Assembly (NCBI RefSeq): GCF_900108365.1
Contig: NZ_FNWQ01000004.1
Location: 62,001 to 126,000, forward strand
Reading direction: 5' to 3'
Origin: Chryseobacterium culicis
Lineage (GTDB): Bacteria > Bacteroidota > Bacteroidia > Flavobacteriales > Weeksellaceae
Length of the DNA: 64,000 nucleotides
This document shows positions 54,758 through 62,852 of this stretch, piece by piece. A program made the position numbers and the translations under genes. Each line of letters opens with the position of its first letter. The stretch's first letter is position 1. Below the pieces are notes generated by a model. That model was given only the letters and a program-made list of their open reading frames with translations. It ran no database searches and was not told the DNA's origin.

Positions 54758-55255
54758 ATGCTGATTAACAGTGAAAATGGAGTTATCTTTCTGGAAGCCT
54801 TCAATACAAGGCTGTACCGGGGAATGACATTTGATCTGCTGAAGCACACTGATTTCTATAAAGAAAAATATCATCAGATGCGGGATGTGAAAACCGGATA
54901 TTTTTGGTATTATTTTACCCATTTAGAAATAACAGGCTATCAGCTATCCTTCAGTTTGTGCTTTTTCAAAGATGAGCTGGAGATCATCCATATGAATACA
55001 TGGCAGGAAACTGATGCAAAAGACTGGAATGAATGGACAGAGGAAAAAGAAATGAATATTTTCCACCGGAACAACACATTTCTCTCAAAAATTCTCGAAA
55101 TGCCGCCCACCCAAAAAAAGAAAACGCCATACCCAAGCTGTACCTTCCTCTTTCCCTGGGGAAATGTGTGGTCAGTATATGATCCGCGAAGTGCCGGCAG
55201 CTTTATGGGAATCAGTTTTAATGAAGAGGATCCAACAAATAAAAATAACTTATAA
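54758..55255 (+). CDS. hypothetical protein
   Basis: I do not recognise this 165-residue protein. It has no signal peptide or membrane segment and is unusually rich in aromatic residues (FWYYFTHLEITGYQLSFSL, WQETDAKDWNEW). It lies at the left edge of the accessory region, 20 bp upstream of the zinc-ribbon gene. A small immunity-like or defence role is possible from size and context only. Confidence 0.5.
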   Translation: MLINSENGVIFLEAFNTRLYRGMTFDLLKHTDFYKEKYHQMRDVKTGYFWYYFTHLEITGYQLSFSLCFFKDELEIIHMNTWQETDAKDWNEWTEEKEMNIFHRNNTFLSKILEMPPTQKKKTPYPSCTFLFPWGNVWSVYDPRSAGSFMGISFNEEDPTNKNNL

Positions 55256-55275
55256 CCAAAGAACAAGAAAATATT

Positions 55276-55818
55276 ATGTGCCGATATGCCATGATGGTTT
55301 ACAAAGGTCATTATGCCTGTTTCAACTGCCAGAAAACATTCAAACGCCGCCACCTGAAAGATGTGGACAGGGATGCCCAGACTTCAGTAGAAGCCAAATG
55401 CCCCGAATGTGGAAATCTTATGGCCAATATGGGACTGGACTTTAAATCACCGGCTAAAAATGATGACAAACAATGGGCTCATATCCGTGATCTGTATACT
55501 GTAGGGATTACTTTTCATTCTTGTGGATGCTCTGGCCCCGGATACATCCCTCAGGACAGGAAAGCGATTATAGATTATCTGGAAAAAATCCGTTCAGAAT
55601 ATATGCATGCACTGGTGTTCTGGAGATACCGCACAGAACCCGAAAACAAAAAAGAGCGCGAGCTAGATTATCAAAAAAACAGAGGCCATCTGTGGACGGT
55701 CAACCGTAATGCTTTTAAGGAAACTGTGACGAATCAGGAAGGTATCAATTATTGGCTGAAAAGAATTAATGAAGTTGAAGAAAGACTTCATATTATTAAA
55801 GCTGATCAACAGAAATAA
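55276..55818 (+). CDS. zinc-ribbon conserved hypothetical protein
   Basis: The 180-residue protein carries CFNCQKTFKRRHLKD (CxxC) and CPECGNLMANMG (CxxC), which together make a treble-clef or zinc-ribbon site. A CGCSGPGYIP motif and a charged helical C-terminus follow. I recall homologues in Bacteroidota without known function. It may be co-transcribed with the preceding gene (20 bp apart). The 253-bp gap that follows shows no gene. Confidence 0.65.
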   Translation: MCRYAMMVYKGHYACFNCQKTFKRRHLKDVDRDAQTSVEAKCPECGNLMANMGLDFKSPAKNDDKQWAHIRDLYTVGITFHSCGCSGPGYIPQDRKAIIDYLEKIRSEYMHALVFWRYRTEPENKKERELDYQKNRGHLWTVNRNAFKETVTNQEGINYWLKRINEVEERLHIIKADQQK

Positions 55819-56071
55819 TTACCAGTACGCCGCTATTCAAATTTTTTACCCTCTGCCTGAGACGAACGCTCATCTGATGGAAACGTATATTCCTTTGGAA
55901 TGATATCCTTGCTGAAAATTTCAATTCTAAAACCGAAAATTCTCATCCTATGGAGCGATTTTATGCGCAGCACCGCTGATGTCGTAATTCTACTACAATT
56001 TTCAAAATTCAAGCCTAAAAATTAATTTCAAATAAAGTTTTTTAATAGCTTTATCCAATAATTCACATGGG

Positions 56072-57094
56072 ATGGAAATTGATTTCTTACAATATCAGGT
56101 ACGAAACGGAGACACGCTGACCTCTATAGCTTCCCGGCTGGGAATGACCGGTGAGGAGCTCAAGGTGTTTCACAATTCCCATTGTCAAAGAATGGATAAA
56201 ATTTGGTTCGAAAACTTAAATGGGGTTAAAAACATTTTCGTTCCTACAGATTTCAAAACTCAGGCACAAAAAGAACAGGAGCGAAAAAAGAAGCTTCCCC
56301 ACCAGCTCTCCGATTCGTTCTTCGCTAAAACATATATTGCCCATGAAACCTTTGAAAGTCGTTTTACGCCTCCGGTTACTATAAGTTATACTATTGAGCT
56401 TAACCTTGGAAAGGATAATAACACCAATCAGCACACAATAAATTACCGCCAGAAAGATTTTAAATCCAACGGAACTCCGCCGGATGATAAATTGAGCAGC
56501 CTTTCCATAGCCTGTATGCAAAGTATTATGCCTGTTGAATTTGTGATCAATGAAAAAGGTAAAATCATTGGATTTGCAGACCATAAGAAAATTGTCGGCA
56601 CTTTTTCCGGACAACGCAAAGAACTTGAGGAGTTTTACGTAGGAGAAGTCTCTCAGCGTTATATGGATGTCTTTGAAACAAATATAATGAATGAGCCGTT
56701 TTTATTGCGGCAGTTTCAGAGTACGCTCCTTTTTCAGGCCTTATTCCCAAGGATGGAATGGTTTCAAAAGAAGACATACGGACAAGAATCTTTTTATTGG
56801 TTACAGAACTCATTTCCGGTACAGTGTGACATCAATATTGAACATGAAAATGAAGACGAAGACTCTATTTCGACCATTTTAAGTGGTAAAATTGTTGAAT
56901 TATGCACTTCTCAGGAAATCATGCGGGGCATTAAGCATCCGGAGCCGGCTTCTGAACCAGCAACAGGAAATATCGTATTAGAATACACCACACACATCAA
57001 AAATAAAACGCTGCTTCAGGCAAAAGCATCTGTTTTGCTCAGTCATGAAGATGAATCTATTCACCAACATCACATCAATATAACACAAGGATAA
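56072..57094 (+). CDS. LysM-domain protein of the effector module
   Basis: The 340-residue protein starts with a LysM motif (YQVRNGDTLTSIASRLGMTGEELKVFHN, about residues 8-40). A middle and C-terminal region of unknown fold follows (ISYTIELNLGKDNN, FYVGEVSQRYMDVFE, LLSHEDESIHQHHI). It lies 1 bp from the DUF4280 gene, so the three genes 56072-60662 form one unit. It probably acts as an adaptor or cargo-loading partner for the effector. The specific role is inferred from gene order. Confidence 0.7.
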   Translation: MEIDFLQYQVRNGDTLTSIASRLGMTGEELKVFHNSHCQRMDKIWFENLNGVKNIFVPTDFKTQAQKEQERKKKLPHQLSDSFFAKTYIAHETFESRFTPPVTISYTIELNLGKDNNTNQHTINYRQKDFKSNGTPPDDKLSSLSIACMQSIMPVEFVINEKGKIIGFADHKKIVGTFSGQRKELEEFYVGEVSQRYMDVFETNIMNEPFLLRQFQSTLLFQALFPRMEWFQKKTYGQESFYWLQNSFPVQCDINIEHENEDEDSISTILSGKIVELCTSQEIMRGIKHPEPASEPATGNIVLEYTTHIKNKTLLQAKASVLLSHEDESIHQHHINITQG

Positions 57095-57095
57095 T

Positions 57096-57905
57096 ATGAA
57101 AAATTATGTCATACAAAAAGGCGATACATTCAGTTCATTAGCCCGGCAGTTTAAGCTGAAAAATGAAGGCATTTTGAAAACGTATCATAATCTTCACTGC
57201 CCGCCGGAAGATAGTATGCAGGAGCCCGTTGCCGGAAAAACCATTCTAATTCCGGCAGATCCGCAGTTTATGACTGATGACACAGAACCCCAAACGATTG
57301 CCACATCGCAGGATGGAATTGTAGAGGAGGTCCATCCCACAGAATTTGAATCTGAAGATAAAAAACAATCTGATAAAGAGGAACCAGAAGATAACAATGA
57401 AGACAGTGATTCCAGTTCTCATGAGGGAAAATATTTCATTGTTCAGAAAGGAACATTGCAGTGTAATCAAGGCTTTCAATTTCCAAAATGTAAAGTAACC
57501 AGCCACCAGAAACAGTACTGGAATGACGAAGAGGGAAATGCTGATTATCTGGCCGTAACAGAGGATGATCTTCAACTTGATCCGGCTGCACAACCATTCG
57601 GACAGTGTAAACTTAAGCCCTCCTCCGGAGGATATCTTCCCTGTGCTTATGCTCCCGCCGGAAAATGGCAGAAAACGTATGAAAAAGTAAAAGTTATGGG
57701 AAAAAGCTGCCTTACGGAAATCTCAGAGCTGATGTGCAGTACCGGAGGAAAAATAACCATTCTGAAACATGGCCAGCAGAGCGAAGTAGGCAAAAGCCAC
57801 GTTGAAAAGGCAAATACGCAGGAACAGCAGGTTTACAATCCGGTGGTGGATTTTGATGAATTCAAGGAAGATACAAGAGGTACAGATGAAATTTATTACA
57901 GCTAA
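57096..57905 (+). CDS. LysM + DUF4280 (PAAR-like) spike protein
   Basis: The 269-residue protein has an N-terminal LysM (YVIQKGDTFSSLARQFKLKN). A highly acidic linker (about 75-110) follows, and then a DUF4280 domain (about 112-235): GTLQCNQGFQFPKCKVTS, PFGQCKLKPSSGGYLPCAYAPAGKW and CLTEISELMCSTGGKITI. DUF4280 is a PAAR-like fold that caps spikes of contractile injection systems such as T6SS. Cys and small residues of the PAAR-like core are visible. It sits directly before the toxin gene, which strongly suggests delivery by such a machine; none of the machine's structural genes lie in this window. Confidence 0.8.
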   Translation: MKNYVIQKGDTFSSLARQFKLKNEGILKTYHNLHCPPEDSMQEPVAGKTILIPADPQFMTDDTEPQTIATSQDGIVEEVHPTEFESEDKKQSDKEEPEDNNEDSDSSSHEGKYFIVQKGTLQCNQGFQFPKCKVTSHQKQYWNDEEGNADYLAVTEDDLQLDPAAQPFGQCKLKPSSGGYLPCAYAPAGKWQKTYEKVKVMGKSCLTEISELMCSTGGKITILKHGQQSEVGKSHVEKANTQEQQVYNPVVDFDEFKEDTRGTDEIYYS

Positions 57906-57908
57906 GCC

Positions 57909-60662
57909 ATGACAGGAACTATTATCGGGAATCAGAATCCTATGGTAGGAACCACTTACTCCTACGAAGTAAAGCCTTCTCTCCTATCATTCGGATTGAA
58001 AGGTGAATATGAATGGTATCTTTACAAGAAACAAAAAAACGGCAGTTGGAAAGACATCACCGGAAAGCCGAAAACCGGTGAGAAAGTAACCTACAAATTT
58101 GGAGAAATAGCACTGGGAATAGAATTTCAAATGAAAGTCTATGAAACTAAAAAAGGGATTTTACCCGGCCTTCCTGCTACCAAAGAACTGGTGGCCAATC
58201 TTATATTAATTCCTGCCAGTGACAAAGTTTCAAAAATAGATAAAGTAATTCTCTTCAACAGAGGAGCAAAAGATGTCAATAAAGCCAGTTACCGGGATAC
58301 GCTAATTGCTCAGGCTCACTGTATTGCGATGTTTAATAAAGAGATTGAGTTTCACCTTTGGGAAGATGACGCTCCTGGAAAAGGGCACGATGCCAGTATT
58401 AACAAAAACAACCGTCACACCCGCAGCTATAAGGCTCGCGTCAATGAAAAAGGGATTGCAGAAGTGTCAATACCCCTGATGTCTGATGAAAAAATCCTTC
58501 GTCAGATGGCCAATCAGTTTCTGATGAAAGGTGACAGGAATGAAGGTGCGAATCATGAATACTATGTTACAGCCACTTATTCAGGGAAAATTCAGGGAGC
58601 CAGCCAGGTGAATGTAGATGTGGCCAATCCGGATTATAAAAGCCAGTCTCAAAATCAGCCAAAACCTAAACCTCAGCCCCAGAAAGACACGCCTAAATTC
58701 CCAGCCGGACAAGGAAGTGCACCCAAACAACCCGATCCTAAAGGAAATATCATAGAAGCGGTTTTCATTGATGATACCGGAAAAGAACTTTCCAAAGTTG
58801 CTGTAGGTGATAAAGTAAGGGTAAGAATCCACTCTAAAAATATGGTAGAGAAGCATATTCAGTATGTCATCTGGGAATATGACACGGCTTCCAATGATGA
58901 AGTATTCAGAAGTGGGAATATTAAAATTTCAGCTGATATACATGAAACTTCAGGATTTGTCATTTCCAAAGATATTTTTGAAAAAGGAATAGACTCCCCT
59001 ATCGGCGATCCGGATTCCGATACACAAAATTATTTCATCGAAATTATCTCCAAGGACCTTTCTGCAGAATCTCAGAAATTTGGGGTAAATTCGGAAGGCC
59101 TGATGCAGGTGGAGAAGGTGAAGAGTGCGGCTGGGGTGCAGAAGCAACCGAAAACAGACAAAGGATGTGGAGGCAAATATTGTGTTGATAAAAGCACCCC
59201 TCCTAGCGAGCTAATTAGAGAAATTAATATTCGCTTAGCTGGTTTTGGAGGAAATGTACCCACAGGTAAATTTACAGACAGAACTGAAAAAATGGTTAAA
59301 CAGTTTCAGAGAGATTACATGAAGGTGACAGAAACGGGAAAAGTTTGTGGTAATGTTTTGAGAGCTATTGATGAATTCTCTAAAAATTTTGAAATTAGTA
59401 CAATATTATGGAATCAATTAAAATGTTCGTGTAGTACAAAAGGTAAAAAAGTAACAAGTACATTAAGAGGAATTCTAGAAATTAATAATTGCAAAGGTTT
59501 TGGAGATGGTACAGGAAAAAACACATATAAAGGTACTGCAAAAACTGAAGCCAATAACAAGTATGAGTATCCAGGTATTCATCGATCTTTATTATTTGGA
59601 TTTAAGGCATTGCAATTCTATTTTAGCAAACAAACGACTTATAAAATTGATCAATTTACATCGGGATATAGATGCCGCTTCAAAAACTATACAACCACCA
59701 ACCACCAAGGAAAAGCAATTGACATACAATTCAGTAAAGGTAATTGGCAAATAAGAGGTGAAAACAAAAAAAACCTTGTGGAATTAAGATCAATGAGAGA
59801 TTCTATTTTTGTTAACTATTTAGGAGCTCAAAAAGAATGGCCTAACACAAATTTGTTCTCAATTGAACCAATTGATTTACTTTATAATAATAAGGGAAAG
59901 GTAAGATATGATCACACTTTTAGCTGGATTCATATGGATGTAAGGCAATTTGATTCGCAATATTTAGAAGATAAATACTTTTGCACAAGTTTAGCAACAC
60001 TGAATGGGAAAAGTATTGTTCAACTAGCAATTGAGTTAGGCTATAATAATACTTGCAATTGTTATGAGACTTATCAGTCTCAACAAAACAAGCCAAGCAA
60101 TTCTCGCCTTGACACTTGTGAAGATAAATTCAAAAAAATAGCTCCAATAATTTTGGAACACGAAGGAGGGTATAAAAATGAACCTTCTAAAGATAAAGGA
60201 GACCCAACTAATAAAGGGATATCATGGCCAGTTTGGCAAAAATATGCAAAAGAAGATGTAGGAGTTGAGCCAACTGAAGAAAATCAAAAAAAAATTACTG
60301 AAGAACAAGCTACCATTATTTATAGGAAAAGATATTGGGAACCTAAAGGTTATTGTGAAGTAAAGAATTTAAAAGTAGCACTTATGGTATATGATTGGAG
60401 TATTACTTCGGGAGGTGCAATTAAAGAAGTTCAGAAATTACTTGTTAGTGAATTCAATCAAACCATCACTATTGATGGAGGAATGGGCAAAGAAACTGCA
60501 AATGCCTTAAATCAACCCTCTGATCAAGAAAAATTGCTTACTAGAATAAGTGAAATTAGAAAAGCATATTATGATTATGGAGCTTCTCAAAATTGGTTCT
60601 CAGAAGATTATTTAAAAGGTCTTAAAATAAGAGTTGATAAATGCTTAAATTACACATTATAG
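57909..60662 (+). CDS. bifunctional peptidoglycan-hydrolase effector (M15 peptidase + GH108 muramidase)
   Basis: This 917-residue protein is modular. Residues about 1-400 are Ig-like/beta-sandwich delivery domains with a PKPKPQPQ linker near 250. CGGKYC at about 417-423 marks the switch to the toxin part. A peptidoglycan-binding-like helical domain lies at about 430-500. Residues about 580-690 have peptidase M15 metal ligands: H599 and D605 in NHQGKAIDI and H675 in WIHMDV, with SGYR nearby. From about residue 735 comes a GH108 muramidase domain: EHEGGY with catalytic Glu752, DPTNKGISWPVW, then a C-terminal PG-binding_3-like region. It should cut both peptide and glycan strands in a competitor's periplasm. 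The toxin part is AT-rich compared with the N-terminus. Confidence 0.85.
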   Translation: MTGTIIGNQNPMVGTTYSYEVKPSLLSFGLKGEYEWYLYKKQKNGSWKDITGKPKTGEKVTYKFGEIALGIEFQMKVYETKKGILPGLPATKELVANLILIPASDKVSKIDKVILFNRGAKDVNKASYRDTLIAQAHCIAMFNKEIEFHLWEDDAPGKGHDASINKNNRHTRSYKARVNEKGIAEVSIPLMSDEKILRQMANQFLMKGDRNEGANHEYYVTATYSGKIQGASQVNVDVANPDYKSQSQNQPKPKPQPQKDTPKFPAGQGSAPKQPDPKGNIIEAVFIDDTGKELSKVAVGDKVRVRIHSKNMVEKHIQYVIWEYDTASNDEVFRSGNIKISADIHETSGFVISKDIFEKGIDSPIGDPDSDTQNYFIEIISKDLSAESQKFGVNSEGLMQVEKVKSAAGVQKQPKTDKGCGGKYCVDKSTPPSELIREINIRLAGFGGNVPTGKFTDRTEKMVKQFQRDYMKVTETGKVCGNVLRAIDEFSKNFEISTILWNQLKCSCSTKGKKVTSTLRGILEINNCKGFGDGTGKNTYKGTAKTEANNKYEYPGIHRSLLFGFKALQFYFSKQTTYKIDQFTSGYRCRFKNYTTTNHQGKAIDIQFSKGNWQIRGENKKNLVELRSMRDSIFVNYLGAQKEWPNTNLFSIEPIDLLYNNKGKVRYDHTFSWIHMDVRQFDSQYLEDKYFCTSLATLNGKSIVQLAIELGYNNTCNCYETYQSQQNKPSNSRLDTCEDKFKKIAPIILEHEGGYKNEPSKDKGDPTNKGISWPVWQKYAKEDVGVEPTEENQKKITEEQATIIYRKRYWEPKGYCEVKNLKVALMVYDWSITSGGAIKEVQKLLVSEFNQTITIDGGMGKETANALNQPSDQEKLLTRISEIRKAYYDYGASQNWFSEDYLKGLKIRVDKCLNYTL

Positions 60663-60672
60663 ATTTTAAATT

Positions 60673-61593
60673 ATGATATATAGATTTTTAGTATTAGTTT
60701 CCCTTCTGGGCAGTATAATTTCGTGCAAAGGCCACGAGTCCAAAGAAAACAAAGTCGGTAGTAATGCTAATGTAAGTAACGAAAGAAAACTCCCTGAAGT
60801 GTGGCGCTGGAAGTCAGAAGACAAAAGTCAAGAGTTCACGTTGAAAATTCTGAAAATGACCCAAGACTCATTATTCGCGCAATATTGTGCTGTATACAAC
60901 AATGGGCAAAAACTTGACTGTGATTTTGAAGAAAACATTAACATAAAAGCAGCTTTTAATAAGAGCCAAGAAGCATATATTGGTAATTTTCAGAGTTTTT
61001 TCAATTCGGGAAAGGGAACATGCTTTATAAAAATAAATGACAACGCTTTAATTTGGACTATTCTTAAAATACCAAATGGTGAATATTATGCCCCAAATAA
61101 GTGCATTCTAAAAAAAGAAGATAGTTTACCAATAAAAAAAGAGAAAGAATTAGTTGATAATAGGATTAATCTGCCATTTGATTATGAAAAATATAAACAA
61201 GTTTGCATACAATCAAATACTACTGATTGTCAAAAAAAATATCCTTCTTTGAACAAGACAGAATATAATAAAGTAATAAAAATTATAGATATTAAAGAGG
61301 GCGCTCCAGAATCTATATTTTCTATAAAGCCGATCTCTCAAGGCAATATTAGTATATATCTTTTAAATTTTGAAGGAGATTCCAGTTCACAAGAAATTGT
61401 TACAATTAATAATAATAAAATTATCAGTCGGCAATCAATAGGTTATGCAATGCCTGAAGAAGATACTTATGACTCTTTTGTCATTAACCCAGATATGACT
61501 ATTGATATCTACAAAATTAGTTTTGACAACTTAAATAAGAAAAAAAGTGAAAAATATAAAATACTAGCCAATGGTACTATTTCGAAAATTTAA
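60673..61593 (+). CDS. lipoprotein, candidate immunity protein
   Basis: The 306-residue protein has a lipobox in SLLGSIISC. Its mature part is rich in Lys, Asn and Ile, without recognised domains. It lies 10 bp after the effector gene on the same strand and shares its AT-rich composition. Periplasmic lipoproteins next to peptidoglycan-hydrolase effectors are usually the cognate immunity proteins, so that is the best guess. Nothing in its own sequence proves it. Confidence 0.6.
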   Translation: MIYRFLVLVSLLGSIISCKGHESKENKVGSNANVSNERKLPEVWRWKSEDKSQEFTLKILKMTQDSLFAQYCAVYNNGQKLDCDFEENINIKAAFNKSQEAYIGNFQSFFNSGKGTCFIKINDNALIWTILKIPNGEYYAPNKCILKKEDSLPIKKEKELVDNRINLPFDYEKYKQVCIQSNTTDCQKKYPSLNKTEYNKVIKIIDIKEGAPESIFSIKPISQGNISIYLLNFEGDSSSQEIVTINNNKIISRQSIGYAMPEEDTYDSFVINPDMTIDIYKISFDNLNKKKSEKYKILANGTISKI

Positions 61594-61636
61594 AATAAGA
61601 ATAATGAATTTTAAGTAAACTAAAAACCAATGATGA

Positions 61637-62068
61637 AATGGTATTGAACATTCTTCAATAGAAAAGGCTATTGCTTATCTTTTACAACTTGGTTTTACAG
61701 GTAAGGGAAATGTTGATATCCAATCTGATAAATCATACTTATTATTAAATAATGTCTATGTTTCTCACCCAGAACTAAAGACGTCTTTTCAAAAAAACAA
61801 ATATTATGGTTATCCATCTCTTGAAAAATATTCTAACGATTATGGACTTTTACAAGATGATAATCAAGAAAAAACATATTCAATAATAGTAGATCCAGAC
61901 GGTTTTACTAATCTAAGAAAAGATAAAAATACAACAGCACAAATTCTTCAAAAGATTAAAACCGGAGAACAAGTTGAAGTGTTAGATCAAAACGGAGATT
62001 GGTGGTTAGTGGTTTCTAAGGAAGGTAAAAAGGGATATGTTCATAAAAGCAGGATAAAATCTGAATAA
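61637..62068 (+). pseudogene. 5'-truncated SH3-domain gene
   Basis: A frame of 143 residues is open from 61637 to the TAA at 62068. Two stop codons in a row (TGA TGA, 61631-61636) precede it, and no ATG, GTG or TTG start lies in frame. The product would begin NGIEHSSIEKAIAYLLQLGF and end in an SH3-like domain (DPDGFTNLRKDKNTTAQILQ, GEQVEVLDQNGDWWLVV, GYVHKSRIKSE). Such domains occur in lipoproteins next to peptidoglycan-hydrolase toxins. The missing start suggests a remnant of an immunity or cell-wall-binding lipoprotein gene that lost its 5' end. Confidence 0.7.
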
Positions 62069-62081
62069 ATAACTTAATCAA

Positions 62082-62678
62082 ATGATGAAACTCTTTTCAA
62101 TTCTATTGTTAACAATATTCTTTTCATGTAATCTTAAACAGGAGAATTCAAATAAACTTGGAAATTTTCCTATTGATTTTAAACAGGAACAATTAAACTG
62201 TACTGGTCAAAAATACAACTCAAATCAATGTTCTGATAGAGACAATAATTTATCAATTTCATTTAATAGAAATGCAATCTTATTTACCAGTAATAATAAA
62301 AATTACAATGATAAATCAAATAGTTCAAGTGATCTAGGATATGAAACTTTCTTATTTAAAAACAATGATGAAAAAGTAATTTTAATAGACAGTTTTTTAG
62401 AAAATGGTCACCTATTTCTTATTTATTATGTTAACAATAATAATATAAAATTCTTAGGAAAGAAAGAAATTACAAACACTACAGATCAAAATCCAAATTA
62501 TAGTTTTAGAATTGAAAAAAGGGATAATATAATAGATATATTTTTAAATACAAAACTTAAAAATATATCGTTTGATATAAAAAAAGCAATTGATCTTAAT
62601 ATTAATGAAACTAAAAAAATTACAGATCCTAAAAAACATCATCAAAAAAACAATTCACCCCATCTCTATATAATTTAG
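62082..62678 (+). CDS. lipoprotein, second candidate immunity protein
   Basis: The 198-residue protein has a lipobox in TIFFSC and an Asn/Lys/Ser-rich mature part without a recognised domain. It lies 13 bp after the SH3 remnant and shares the AT-rich composition of the effector region. Together with the lipoprotein at 60673 it may protect against one of the two activities of the effector, or be an orphan immunity gene. The assignment rests on position and composition. Confidence 0.5.
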   Translation: MMKLFSILLLTIFFSCNLKQENSNKLGNFPIDFKQEQLNCTGQKYNSNQCSDRDNNLSISFNRNAILFTSNNKNYNDKSNSSSDLGYETFLFKNNDEKVILIDSFLENGHLFLIYYVNNNNIKFLGKKEITNTTDQNPNYSFRIEKRDNIIDIFLNTKLKNISFDIKKAIDLNINETKKITDPKKHHQKNNSPHLYII

Positions 62679-62711
62679 AAAAGAAATTTCGTTTCATTTA
62701 AAAAATATTTT

Positions 62712-62719
62712 TACCTTTG
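62712..62719 (+). promoter_or_regulatory. tyrA-leader -7 box
   Basis: TACCTTTG matches TAnnTTTG and ends 5 nt before the GTG of the Tyr leader peptide, the same distance as in the ilv leader and dnaG. The -33 element is weak. Confidence 0.6.
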
Positions 62720-62723
62720 CTAC

Positions 62724-62780
62724 GTGAATTTTAACAACGGAACATATTATTATAGAATTTTTACCTCAGCTCTGGGATAG
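62724..62780 (+). CDS. tyrosine-rich leader peptide (18 residues)
   Basis: GTG at 62724 opens an 18-residue peptide, MNFNNGTYYYRIFTSALG (GTG read as Met). Three consecutive Tyr codons and two Phe codons stand before the stop TAG at 62778-62780. It lies directly upstream of an intrinsic terminator and of tyrA, which makes tyrosine. The stop codon overlaps a sequence that can pair with the terminator's left arm, as in the ilv leader. The start lies 5 nt after the -7 box, so the peptide is probably translated from a leaderless RNA. Confidence 0.8.
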   Translation: MNFNNGTYYYRIFTSALG

Positions 62781-62786
62781 GGATTC
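62776..62786 (+). promoter_or_regulatory. tyr attenuator antiterminator segment
   Basis: GGATAGGGATT, which includes the leader stop TAG, can pair with the terminator's left arm AAAACCTCGTCC with about nine of eleven positions, counting two G-U pairs. It is weaker than in the ilv leader, so this remains a proposal. Confidence 0.45.
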
Positions 62787-62802
62787 TTATGAATATAATT
62801 TA

Positions 62803-62830
62803 AAACCTCGTCCTAGGGACGGGGTTTTTT
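62803..62830 (+). terminator. tyr attenuator intrinsic terminator
   Basis: AACCTCGTCC (62804-62813) pairs with GGACGGGGTT (62817-62826), with one G-U pair and loop TAG. T residues follow to 62830. It lies between the Tyr-rich leader peptide and tyrA. Confidence 0.88.
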
Positions 62831-62852
62831 CATTTAAAAAAATGTAAAAAAG

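Noticed and set aside
62700..62850. tRNA or small RNA before tyrA
   Set aside because: No cloverleaf can be drawn; the Tyr-rich frame and terminator account for it.
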